Assembly: GCA_015146655.1 (NCBI GenBank)
Contig: VKHL01000202.1
Location: 1-45,196, forward strand
Origin: Ochromonas danica
Taxonomy: Eukaryota; Sar; Chrysophyceae; Chromulinales; Chromulinaceae
Length of the DNA: 45,196 nt
Direction: 5' to 3'
Notes under the pieces: model-generated
Told to the model about the DNA's origin: nothing
The model's database searches: none
Seen by the model: the letters and a program-made list of their open reading frames with translations, nothing else
Part shown: positions 17,166 to 23,620 of the stretch, one piece after another
How positions within the stretch are numbered: position 1 is the first letter of the stretch
How the letters are laid out: each line of letters opens with the position of its first letter
Position numbers and translations under genes: made by a program

Positions 17166-18599
17166 TTATCCAATACTTCCTTCTAATTTTAAGCTTAATA
17201 ATTTATCAGCTTCGCTTGCAAATTCCATAGGAAGCATAACCATAACTTCTTTACAAAAACCGTTAACTATTAATCCAACCGCTTGGTTTGCTGAAAGACC
17301 TCGTTGAGTAAGGTAAAAAAGTTGTTCATCTGTTAGCTTTGATACTTTAGCCTCATGCTCAATTACGCTGCTTGAGTTGAAGTTATCAATATATGGATAT
17401 GTTGAAGCAAAAGTTGAAGAACCTAATAAGAAAGAATCACATTGGGAAAAGTTTCGTGAAAAATTTGCTTTTGATGTAATCTTAACAAGACCACGATAAC
17501 AATTTTTAGAAAAGCCAGCTGAAATACCTTTCGATAATATAAGGCTATTTGTATTTTTTCCAAGATGAATCATTTTAGTTCCAGTATCAGATTGCTGATA
17601 ATTATTTGTCAAGGCGATTGAGTAAAACTTTCCAGAAGAGTTATCCCCCACTAGGATACAGCTAGGATATTTCCAAGTTATAGCAGAACCTGTTTCTACT
17701 TGTGTCCATGAGATTTGCGCTTTTTTTCCTAGGCATAAACCTCTTTTTGTTACAAAATTGTAGATTCCTCCTTTTCCATTACTATCCCCACTATACCAGT
17801 TTTGAACGGTTGAGTATTCTATCGTAGCATTTTCAAAAGCAATAAGCTCAACAATTGCTGCGTGTAGCTGGTTTTCGCTATGCTGAGGTGCTGTGCAACC
17901 CTCAAGGTATTTTAGTGAACCATTTTTTTCAACAATTATTAAAGTTCGCTCAAATTGACCTGATTCTGTATCATTAATACGAAAGTAAGTTGATAACTCT
18001 AAAGGACATTTTACATTCTTAGGTACGTAACAAAAAGACCCATCACTAAAAACAGCAGAGTTTAGCGCCGCAAAGAAATTGTCGCCAGATGGAACAACTA
18101 GACCTAAATATTTTTTGACTAGCTCTGGAAACTCTTTAATAGCATCTGATATTGAGCAAAAAATGACGCCCGCTTTCGCCAATTTTTCTTTATATGTAGT
18201 TGCAATGGATTCACTATCAAAAACTGCATCTATGGCTACATTAGCTAATTTTTTTTGCTCATTTAAACTTATGCCCAACTTTTCAAACGTTTTTAATATC
18301 TCTGGATTTACTTCATTAAGAGAACTATACTTTTTTTTTTTTTGAACAGAGTAATAATTAATTTCATCAAAGTTAATGGATTCAACTTTTAAGTTAGCCC
18401 AATTAGGCATACTCATACTATTCCATTTTTTAAAAGAGTTTAAGCGAAAATTCTTTAAAAAAGTTGGCTCTTTTTTTTTTTCAGAAATTAAATTTACAAT
18501 ATTTTCATTTAATCCTTTTGGAAAGTACTCTTTTTTAATTTTCGTTTGAAAGCCGTACTTATAGGAATTAGAAAATGCATCTAAAATCTTTTTATTCAT
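17166..18599 (-). CDS. sufB: SufB, Fe-S cluster scaffold protein
   Basis: Scaffold subunit (Ycf24) on which Fe-S clusters are assembled with SufC and SufD. 477 residues, full length. Family motifs include [41 protein letters not shown] and the C-terminal [18 protein letters not shown] and [17 protein letters not shown] sequence lies about 17 nt upstream of the start, too far for an ideal ribosome site; no in-frame alternative start exists before the upstream stop. With petF in the same genome it points to an active plastid Fe-S pathway. Confidence 0.97.
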   Translation of the reverse strand: MNKKILDAFSNSYKYGFQTKIKKEYFPKGLNENIVNLISEKKKEPTFLKNFRLNSFKKWNSMSMPNWANLKVESINFDEINYYSVQKKKKYSSLNEVNPEILKTFEKLGISLNEQKKLANVAIDAVFDSESIATTYKEKLAKAGVIFCSISDAIKEFPELVKKYLGLVVPSGDNFFAALNSAVFSDGSFCYVPKNVKCPLELSTYFRINDTESGQFERTLIIVEKNGSLKYLEGCTAPQHSENQLHAAIVELIAFENATIEYSTVQNWYSGDSNGKGGIYNFVTKRGLCLGKKAQISWTQVETGSAITWKYPSCILVGDNSSGKFYSIALTNNYQQSDTGTKMIHLGKNTNSLILSKGISAGFSKNCYRGLVKITSKANFSRNFSQCDSFLLGSSTFASTYPYIDNFNSSSVIEHEAKVSKLTDEQLFYLTQRGLSANQAVGLIVNGFCKEVMVMLPMEFASEADKLLSLKLEGSIG

Positions 18600-18707
18600 A
18601 TGATTAGATTTTTATACCTCCAAGCTTTATGTTTAATATATAACAAAAAAATTAAGAAGAAGTAATATCTTATAAAATTTATAACCTATTACTATTGCCT
18701 TATTTCA

Positions 18708-18735
18708 TTGTTTTAAGATATATTTAAACTATAAT
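18708..18735 (+). promoter_or_regulatory. Candidate promoter of ycf19
   Basis: TTGTTT (18708-18713), a 16-bp spacer and TATAAT (18730-18735), about 22 bp before the GTG start. It resembles the acpP promoter. Confidence 0.45.
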
Positions 18736-18757
18736 TTATTTATACTAAAATAAAAAC

Positions 18758-19141
18758 GTGAAGATATCCTTTTTTATAGCATTAAGCAAAACTAACAGCA
18801 AGATTCCTATTTCTTACATTTTTTTATTAGAAAGTTTAATTGAACTAGCAAATTTGCTGTATATATTAGGAAAATTTTATAAAGGATTACTGTATACAAA
18901 GCTTCTTTTTGATCAGCTACCTTTGTTTAACCCATACAAATGGCCATTATCAATAATACGAATTTTAACTGATCCTTGGTTTCGTTTTTGGCGCAAGCAT
19001 TTTCCACCAGCGCGAGTAGGAGGACATGGGTTTGATATTTCAGGCCTTATCGCTTTTGAATCCCTTGAAATTTTTCTAAAATTTATCAGCTTTTTGAAGC
19101 TACTTTTATTAATTCGCTTACAAAACGCTTTGCCAAATTAA
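18758..19141 (+). CDS. ycf19: Ycf19/YggT-family membrane protein, GTG start
   Basis: A 127-residue hydrophobic protein. The core PYKWPLSIIRILTDPWFRFW followed by RKHFPPARVGGHGFDISGLI matches the YggT/Ycf19 family pattern (W-I-...-LTDP-L--FR---PP-GG-D-SPI). Hydrophobic segments flank it on both sides. The family has been linked to envelope or thylakoid membrane organisation; no precise biochemical role is established. The frame holds no other Met, and a TAA lies three codons upstream of the GTG, so GTG is the only plausible start nearby. The N-terminus is longer than usual for the family. Confidence 0.8.
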   Translation: MKISFFIALSKTNSKIPISYIFLLESLIELANLLYILGKFYKGLLYTKLLFDQLPLFNPYKWPLSIIRILTDPWFRFWRKHFPPARVGGHGFDISGLIAFESLEIFLKFISFLKLLLLIRLQNALPN

Positions 19142-19177
19142 CTTAAGGCAATAGTTTTATTTTTTTTTTTATTAAAT

Positions 19178-19201
19178 ACTTACATATTTACTTACATATT
19201 T
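19178..19201 (+). repeat. 12-bp tandem repeat before rps16
   Basis: ACTTACATATTT occurs twice head to tail, ending one base before the rps16 ATG. Function unknown; it may be replication slippage. Confidence 0.6.
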
Positions 19202-19202
19202 T

Positions 19203-19439
19203 ATGTTAAAAATTCGATTAAAAAGACTTGGAAGAAAAAAGAAAGCCTTTTATAAATTAGTACTTATGCTAAACCTAGCAAAAAGAGATGGTAAAAGCAT
19301 TGAGGATCTTGGTTATTATGATCCATTTAAAAAATTATTGCACTTGAAAAAAGATCGTCTTCTTTTTTACTTAAAAAATGGTGCAAGCCCTACAAATACT
19401 GTTCGACATCTGATTAAAAAATATTACACTTTTGAGTAA
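19203..19439 (+). CDS. rps16: 30S ribosomal protein S16
   Basis: A 78-residue S16, normal length. It starts MLKIRLKRLGRKKKAFYKLV and has the conserved DLGYYDPF motif and GASPTNTVRHLIKK near the C-terminus. It has no intron (land-plant rps16 has one). The stop codon lies in the 5' arm of a 16-bp hairpin. It precedes the tRNA cluster. Confidence 0.96.
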   Translation: MLKIRLKRLGRKKKAFYKLVLMLNLAKRDGKSIEDLGYYDPFKKLLHLKKDRLLFYLKNGASPTNTVRHLIKKYYTFE

Positions 19440-19470
19440 AAATTGATGACAAAGCAATTTTTATTCAAAA
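19430..19470 (+). terminator. 16-bp hairpin across the rps16 stop
   Basis: Positions 19430-19445 pair with 19455-19470 (one G-U pair) around a 9-nt loop. The TAA stop (19437-19439) lies in the 5' arm. Separates rps16 from the tRNA cluster. Confidence 0.6.
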
Positions 19471-19512
19471 TTTAAGCTTTAATATATCGTATCAAGAAAG
19501 ATGCTTTATAAT

Positions 19513-19585
19513 GGGCATGTAACTCAGTGGCCAGAGTACGTGGCTACGAACTACGGAGTCGGGGGTTCGAATCCCTCCTTGCTCA
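19513..19585 (+). tRNA. trnR-ACG: tRNA-Arg (ACG)
   Basis: A cloverleaf with anticodon loop CTACGAA (ACG; A34 presumably becomes inosine) and stem CGTGG/CTACG. It aligns closely with plastid trnR-ACG, including the GGGGGTTCGAATCCCTC T arm. First of eight tRNA genes in 0.9 kb. Confidence 0.94.
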
Positions 19586-19597
19586 TCTATATAGAAA

Positions 19598-19669
19598 TGG
19601 GATGTCGCCAAGCGGTAAGGCAATGGACTTTGACTCCATTATTCGTAGGTTCGATTCCTACCCTCCCAA
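19598..19669 (+). tRNA. trnQ-UUG: tRNA-Gln (UUG)
   Basis: A 72-nt cloverleaf with loop CTTTGAC (UUG), acceptor TGGGATG/CCTCCCA with one mismatch, and T arm GTAGGTTCGATTCCTAC. The U1-A72 start is typical of tRNA-Gln. Confidence 0.94.
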
Positions 19670-19727
19670 ATGCAAAAGCATACCGTATCTTGATCTTGTA
19701 ATAAATAAACGCTATAATAATTAAAAA

Positions 19728-19801
19728 GGCTCTGTAGCTCAGAAGGTAAGAGCGGGGGACTCATAAGCCCCAGGTCGTTGGTTCAATTCCAACCTGAGTC
19801 A
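19728..19801 (+). tRNA. trnM-CAU: tRNA-Met (CAU), probably elongator
   Basis: A cloverleaf with loop CTCATAA (CAU). The G1-C72 pair and the overall body resemble elongator tRNA-Met rather than initiator tRNA, which has a 1-72 mismatch. The anticodon stem has one A-G mismatch next to the loop. Confidence 0.85.
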
Positions 19802-19805
19802 AAAA

Positions 19806-19894
19806 GGGGAAATGGCAGAGTGGTCGATTGCGATAGATTGCTAATCTATTGTGCATACTTTTTTGCACCAAGGGTTCGAATCCCTTTTTCCCCT
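19806..19894 (+). tRNA. trnS-GCU: tRNA-Ser (GCU)
   Basis: An 89-nt class II tRNA with a long variable arm, acceptor GGGGAAA/TTTCCCC, anticodon loop TTGCTAA and T arm AGGGTTCGAATCCCT. The base after the acceptor is T rather than the common G. Confidence 0.93.
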
Positions 19895-19897
19895 TTT

Positions 19898-19971
19898 GGG
19901 ATCGTAGTTCAATTGGTTAGAGTACCGCCCTGTCACGGCGGAAGTTGCGGGTTCGAGCCCCGTCGGTCCCG
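19898..19971 (+). tRNA. trnD-GUC: tRNA-Asp (GUC)
   Basis: A 74-nt cloverleaf with acceptor GGGATCG/CGGTCCC, loop CTGTCAC and discriminator G73, the expected Asp identity base. It follows trnS by 3 nt. Confidence 0.95.
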
Positions 19972-20080
19972 TATTTTATAATTTGTAATGTTCTTAATCT
20001 ATACAACCAAAATAGTAGACAAAAAAAAAATTTTAAATTATATAATATAGTTATGGTATTTAAAACTATCCTAAAAAAAC

Positions 20081-20152
20081 GGGCTACTAACTCAATGGTA
20101 GAGTACTCGGCTTTTAACCGGTAAGTTCTGGGTTCGATCCCCAGGTAACCCA
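20081..20152 (+). tRNA. trnK-UUU: tRNA-Lys (UUU)
   Basis: A 72-nt cloverleaf with loop CTTTTAA (UUU). Close to plastid trnK, but the acceptor GGGCTAC/GTAACCC has a C4-A69 mismatch. No intron and no matK. Confidence 0.94.
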
Positions 20153-20176
20153 TTTTTAAAAAATAGCTTTACGTAC

Positions 20177-20205
20177 TTGACAATATTTTCCGAACTTTAT
20201 ATAAT
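20177..20205 (+). promoter_or_regulatory. Consensus sigma70-type promoter of trnE
   Basis: A perfect TTGACA (20177-20182), 17-bp spacer and perfect TATAAT (20200-20205). Predicted start is near 20212, about 17 nt before trnE. This is the only promoter I found in the window with both perfect boxes and the optimal 17-bp spacing. Confidence 0.8.
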
Positions 20206-20228
20206 TTGTAAAGAAAATAATAATAATT

Positions 20229-20301
20229 GCCCCCATCGTCTAGTGGCTCAGGACACTTCCCTTTCACGGAAGTAACAGGGATTCGAATTCCCTTAGGGGT
20301 A
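20229..20301 (+). tRNA. trnE-UUC: tRNA-Glu (UUC)
   Basis: A 73-nt cloverleaf beginning GCCCCCATCGTCTAGTGG, the classic plastid trnE start, with loop CTTTCAC (UUC) and A73. Besides translation, plastid tRNA-Glu is the substrate of glutamyl-tRNA reductase, the entry to tetrapyrrole (heme) synthesis in algae. There is one C6-A67 mismatch in the acceptor stem. A consensus promoter lies directly upstream. Confidence 0.96.
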
Positions 20302-20329
20302 CTCTAACTTTAAAATTTAAAACTCAAAA

Positions 20330-20403
20330 TCGGAATGGTAGGAGTTGAACCTACGACCCTCTGCTCCCAAAGCAGATGCGCTACCAAGCTGCGCTACATC
20401 CCG
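20330..20403 (-). tRNA. trnP-UGG: tRNA-Pro (UGG)
   Basis: A cloverleaf on the minus strand with acceptor CGGGATG/CATTCCG, loop TTTGGGA (UGG) and A73. Divergent from acpP, with abutting promoters between them. Confidence 0.95.
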
Positions 20404-20424
20404 TAACTTGCATTATTTTAAAAT

Positions 20425-20453
20425 AATATATCTTTAATCTTGTTTTCTGTCAA
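20425..20453 (-). promoter_or_regulatory. Promoter of trnP
   Basis: On the minus strand, TTGACA (complement of 20448-20453), 17-bp spacer and TATATT (complement of 20425-20430), starting about 15 nt before trnP. It interleaves with the acpP promoter on the other strand. Confidence 0.6.
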
Positions 20454-20469
20454 CATATTTTAGTATAAT
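20440..20469 (+). promoter_or_regulatory. Promoter of acpP
   Basis: TTGTTT (20440-20445), 18-bp spacer and TATAAT (20464-20469). A purine-rich GAGGGG at 20487-20492 follows as a ribosome-binding site, 9 nt before the ATG at 20502. Confidence 0.6.
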
Positions 20470-20501
20470 TAAATAGTGAAAAGTTTGAGGGGATGCAATT
20501 G

Positions 20502-20942
20502 ATGATATTTAGTATTATAATCAAAAAAAATATTATGACAAATTTAACAAAAGAATGGAAATCAAAGTGGGCATTAGAAAGCATAAGTAAAGAGGAATTA
20601 GAAAATCTTGTAAAACAAGTAATTAACAAACAATTAGATTCTACAGATATAGAATCTATTAATATGAACTTAAGTTTATTAGATGAATATGATGCAGATT
20701 CTGTTGATATTGTTGCAATGCTACTTAATTTTGAAGAATTTTTTAAATCTTCTATAAAAGTAACTAATACTGTTATTCCAACAGATAAATTAAGCAAAAT
20801 TATTCTAGTAGAGGATCTTTTTGATGCAATTTATCAAGTTTTAGTTGAAGTTGAAAACAAGCTAAAATTACAAAATTTACCAGTATCAACATTAAAAATC
20901 GAAAACTCTACTACTAATGAAAAAGTTGGTAAAATTTTCTAA
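20502..20942 (+). CDS. acpP: Acyl carrier protein, divergent and extended
   Basis: Carries growing acyl chains on a phosphopantetheine arm in type II fatty-acid synthesis. The DADSVDIVAML motif holds the attachment Ser (residue 67 from this start). The flanking pattern (LENLVKQVINKQL, FEEFF, ILVEDLFDAIYQVL) fits the four-helix ACP fold. At 146 residues it is far longer than the usual ~80, with an N-terminal extension and a polar C-terminal tail. GAGGGG at 20487-20492 favours this ATG; ATGs at 20493 and 20535 are alternatives. Assigned from the motif and fold pattern, so somewhat less certain than the housekeeping genes. Confidence 0.8.
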   Translation: MIFSIIIKKNIMTNLTKEWKSKWALESISKEELENLVKQVINKQLDSTDIESINMNLSLLDEYDADSVDIVAMLLNFEEFFKSSIKVTNTVIPTDKLSKIILVEDLFDAIYQVLVEVENKLKLQNLPVSTLKIENSTTNEKVGKIF

Positions 20943-20952
20943 AATTACCAAC
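20925..20952 (+). terminator. Hairpin across the acpP stop
   Basis: GTTGGTAA pairs with TTACCAAC, with further A/T pairing inside. The acpP TAA (20940-20942) lies near the apex. Confidence 0.5.
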
Positions 20953-21025
20953 ATTATCATTTGTATTTATTATTTAAGAAACAATAAAAAAGTAAACGTT
21001 ATTATTAATCATTTTTATTAAAATT

Positions 21026-21385
21026 ATGAGAAGAACTATTATTCAATGGGTTCAAAGAATTACAAAAAGTCCATTTATCAAAAAATTTATCAAAAAAACA
21101 TCTTGGGCTGTTTCTATTTTAGGAGCAACTATAGATATTCAGGAATGTTTTTTTACATCTATGAATTCAACCCTACCAGTTCGATCAAGAGCTGTAGCGG
21201 CTGCTAGAGGTAGCTCTTGCTTTGGAGCGCTGATAACATCATATTGTGCTATTAAAACTTCAAATCCTGAAGCGAAAGTAGCTTTTCAAGTTTGGTGCTA
21301 TATTTTAGGTGGAATTTTTATATTAAGTGGTGGAGAGATGGGATTGGCCATAATTTTTGCACATAACGCAAAAAACATTAACTAA
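21026..21385 (+). CDS. Unrecognised 119-residue membrane-like protein
   Basis: I do not recognise this protein. It opens with a basic amphipathic stretch (MRRTIIQWVQRITKSPFIKK), followed by an Ala/Ser/Gly-rich middle (RSRAVAAARGSS). A strongly hydrophobic C-terminal half (VWCYILGGIFILSGGEMGLA) is consistent with one or two membrane spans. Four Cys are present. It starts 83 nt after acpP on the same strand and could share its transcript. The AT content of its codons looks lower than that of its neighbours in the middle section. No ribosome-binding site is evident. It could be a lineage-specific gene, a very diverged ycf, or an acquisition. Confidence 0.55.
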   Translation: MRRTIIQWVQRITKSPFIKKFIKKTSWAVSILGATIDIQECFFTSMNSTLPVRSRAVAAARGSSCFGALITSYCAIKTSNPEAKVAFQVWCYILGGIFILSGGEMGLAIIFAHNAKNIN

Positions 21386-21439
21386 AAAATTCAGCTTAAT
21401 TGGTGATTATAGTGCTTATCAAAAAATTACAACGCCTGT

Positions 21440-21461
21440 GCATTGCCCCGAAGGGCAATGC
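21440..21461. terminator. GC-rich hairpin downstream of orf119
   Basis: GCATTGCCC (21440-21448) and GGGCAATGC (21453-21461) form a perfect 9-bp stem with loop CGAA. An outer ACGC/GCGT pair (21432-21435, 21472-21475) could extend it. Its GC content is striking in this AT-rich DNA. Confidence 0.5.
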
Positions 21462-21610
21462 TAACCTATGTGCGTCTTTAATTTATATGAGTTATTACTA
21501 AAACTTAGCTTTAAAATATTGAAGTAACTTTTTAATAAATTTTTACATAAAATTATAAATTTATTTTGCTAGATCGATGTATTTTACATGTAAACTAGCT
21601 TCATGAAGCT

Positions 21611-21645
21611 AATTTTTAAAGCAATGAATAATTGCTTTAAAAATT
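21611..21645. terminator. 15-bp hairpin downstream of rpl12
   Basis: Positions 21611-21625 pair perfectly with 21631-21645 around GAATA. About 75 nt beyond the rpl12 stop, so it is a candidate terminator for rpl11-rpl1-rpl12. Confidence 0.5.
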
Positions 21646-21718
21646 AATAAAAAAATTAGAATAGCTAAAGTATTCAGTATAAGTTAAAAAATGGTGTCAA
21701 AGCTGGTAGCCTAAGTTT

Positions 21719-22114
21719 TTATTTAATTTCAACTTTTGCACCAGCAGCTTCTAGATCTTTTTTAATTGTTTGTGACTCATCTTTAGTAGCCCCTTCTTTA
21801 ACAGTTTTTGGGATATTATCAACAATATCTTTAGATTCTTTTAATCCAAGACCAGTTACCGTGCGAACAACTTTTAGAATAGCAATTTTTTTATCTGCCG
21901 GTACATCTATTAGAACTACATCAAAGGATGTCTTTTCTTCTGAAGCTTGCGATACCGTGCTTGGCGCAGTCTCCAGGTTAATTGGGGTTGAAACGCTAAC
22001 TTGCGTTGAGGCACTAACATCAAAAATTTTTTCAATTTCTTTAACTAGTTCTGTAGCCTCAAGCAAAGTAAGAGATTTTAAGCTTTCAATAATAGCAGAA
22101 ATTTTTGTTACCAT
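21719..22114 (-). CDS. rpl12: 50S ribosomal protein L7/L12
   Basis: Stalk protein that recruits translation factors. 131 residues. It has an N-terminal dimerisation helix region (LKSLTLLEATELVKEIEKIF), a Ser/Thr/Ala hinge (about 35-60) and the conserved C-terminal domain FDVVLIDVPADKKIAILKVV followed by GLGLKESKDIVD. Last gene of rpl11-rpl1-rpl12. Confidence 0.97.
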   Translation of the reverse strand: MVTKISAIIESLKSLTLLEATELVKEIEKIFDVSASTQVSVSTPINLETAPSTVSQASEEKTSFDVVLIDVPADKKIAILKVVRTVTGLGLKESKDIVDNIPKTVKEGATKDESQTIKKDLEAAGAKVEIK

Positions 22115-22176
22115 AAAGTTAGTTAATTAAATACATTATTTAAAATATATCGATATTTTGGGTAATCGTCAACATC

Positions 22177-22869
22177 TTATAGCTTAAATGATGTTAAATC
22201 TAGGCGAATAGATGGGCTCATTGTAGTACAAATATAAAAAGAATCAAAATATTTACCTTTTAGATTACTAGGTTTATTTTTTTCAATTGAATCATAAATA
22301 GCTTTTAAGTTTTGCTCTAAAAACTCTTTTGAAAAGGATGTTTTACCAAAAATTAAATGCACTATTCCAGTTTTATCACATCGATACTCAACTTTACCTT
22401 TTTTAAATTCTTGAATTGTTTCTTTTAAATTTGTGGTAACGGTACCCGCTTTTGGAGAAGGCATTAAAGATTTTGGACCTAAAATTTTACCAAATTTCGC
22501 TAATTTTGGCATTAATTGAGGAGTTGTAATTAAAACGTCAAAAGTAATAATTCCTTTGCTAATATCGTCTAAAAGGCTTTCAAAGCCTGCAATTGTAGCT
22601 CCAAAATCTAAAGCACTTTGGATATCTTCATTTTGAGTTAAAACAGCAATTTTTAGCTCTTTTCCAGTCCCATTCGGTAAAATAAAGCTAGCTCGTAATT
22701 GCTGGTTTGGATATTTTGGATTTAAATTTAAAGAAATATGTGCTTCAACAGATTCAGAAAATTTAGCTGTTTGAAAATTTTTTAATAAAGCTACAGCATC
22801 TGAGATAGGATAAGCATCTTTTTTAATTAAAGATTTTAAAATACTAAGACGTTTTGATAGTTTTTTCAT
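22177..22869 (-). CDS. rpl1: 50S ribosomal protein L1
   Basis: Binds 23S rRNA at the E-site stalk. 230 residues, full length. Motifs: LNLNPKYPNQQLRASFILPN, GTGKELKIAVL, LGPKSLMPSPKAGTVT and KVEYRCDKTGIVHLIFGK. It follows rpl11 by 6 nt. Confidence 0.97.
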   Translation of the reverse strand: MKKLSKRLSILKSLIKKDAYPISDAVALLKNFQTAKFSESVEAHISLNLNPKYPNQQLRASFILPNGTGKELKIAVLTQNEDIQSALDFGATIAGFESLLDDISKGIITFDVLITTPQLMPKLAKFGKILGPKSLMPSPKAGTVTTNLKETIQEFKKGKVEYRCDKTGIVHLIFGKTSFSKEFLEQNLKAIYDSIEKNKPSNLKGKYFDSFYICTTMSPSIRLDLTSFKL

Positions 22870-22875
22870 AATTTT

Positions 22876-23301
22876 CTATTCTTCTATTAAAAGGCCCATA
22901 CTTTTTGCAGTTCCTTCAATAATTGAGATTGCTTTTTTTAAATCTTTTGTATTTAAATCATTAAACTTAATTAAAGCAATTTCTTTTATTTGCTCAGCCT
23001 TAACTCGACCAACCTTTTCTCGGTTTGGCTGAGTAGCTCCTTTTTTTATGTTTGCTGCTTTAGCCAAAAGCACTGAAGCTGGAGGTGATTTTAAAACAAA
23101 GGTATAGGATTTATCCTCAAAAATGGTAATTTTTACTGGTATAATTAGACCTATTTTATCGGCAGTTCTAGCGTTATATTCTTTACAAAATTGTGCAATA
23201 TTAACACCATGTTGACCTAACGCTGGACCAACTGGCGGAGCTGGATTTACCTTACCTGCAGGTAAGGCCAACTTAACAAATGCTTTAATTTTTTTTGCCA
23301 T
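22876..23301 (-). CDS. rpl11: 50S ribosomal protein L11
   Basis: Forms the GTPase-associated centre with 23S rRNA. 141 residues, normal. Motifs: [33 protein letters not shown] and the KSPPASVLL segment. First gene of the rpl11-rpl1-rpl12 run. This cluster is kept in red-lineage plastids but not in green ones. Confidence 0.98.
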   Translation of the reverse strand: MAKKIKAFVKLALPAGKVNPAPPVGPALGQHGVNIAQFCKEYNARTADKIGLIIPVKITIFEDKSYTFVLKSPPASVLLAKAANIKKGATQPNREKVGRVKAEQIKEIALIKFNDLNTKDLKKAISIIEGTAKSMGLLIEE

Positions 23302-23406
23302 AAATTAATGTATAAGCGTTTAGATTTTATCTTTTCAGATATCTTAAAAAAAAAGAAATAGTGACTGCTTGCCAAAAACTCTTAACATGATTAATTACCT
23401 CCGGTA

Positions 23407-23479
23407 CGCGCCCTGAAGGATTTGAACCTTCGGCAACAAGTTTTGGAGACTTGCATTCTACCAACTGAATTAAGGGCGC
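23407..23479 (-). tRNA. trnW-CCA: tRNA-Trp (CCA)
   Basis: A cloverleaf with acceptor GCGCCCT/AGGGCGC, loop CTCCAAA (CCA) and G73. With C34 it would read UGG only, which argues for a standard UGA stop. Confidence 0.95.
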
Positions 23480-23505
23480 TTAGCCTAGGATAAAGGTCTA
23501 TCACA

Positions 23506-23578
23506 TGCCAAGAACCAGATTTGAACTGGTGACACGAGGATTTTCAGTCCACTGCTCTACCAACTGAGCTATCTTGAC
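23506..23578 (-). tRNA. trnF-GAA: tRNA-Phe (GAA)
   Basis: A cloverleaf with acceptor GTCAAGA/TCTTGGC, anticodon GAA and A73. It lies between the clpC terminator and trnW on the same strand. Confidence 0.95.
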
Positions 23579-23579
23579 T

Positions 23580-23611
23580 GAGAGTTGGTAGCTTAAAAGC
23601 TACCAACTCTC
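23580..23611 (-). terminator. 15-bp hairpin after clpC
   Basis: GAGAGTTGGTAGCTT and its perfect complement flank a 2-nt loop. It ends 9 nt beyond the clpC stop and abuts trnF. Candidate clpC terminator or processing signal. Confidence 0.6.
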
Positions 23612-23620
23612 GAATTTAAG

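Larger units (their letters stand above)
21386..21718. other. Palindrome-rich intergenic region
   Basis: The longest gene-free stretch of the window (333 bp), between convergent orf119 and rpl12. It holds a GC-rich 9-bp hairpin (21440-21461), a 12-bp palindrome (21583-21594), a 16-bp palindrome (21596-21611) and a 15-bp stem with a 5-nt loop (21611-21645), all perfect. I saw no tRNA, tmRNA or RNase P RNA signature. Possible roles are terminators, a replication origin or a structured RNA. Confidence 0.6.

Noticed and set aside
21386-21718. tmRNA, RNase P RNA or SRP RNA in the gap
   Set aside because: I looked for the tRNA-like ends, the RNase P P4 core and the SRP tetraloop region and found none; the GC-rich hairpin alone is not enough.
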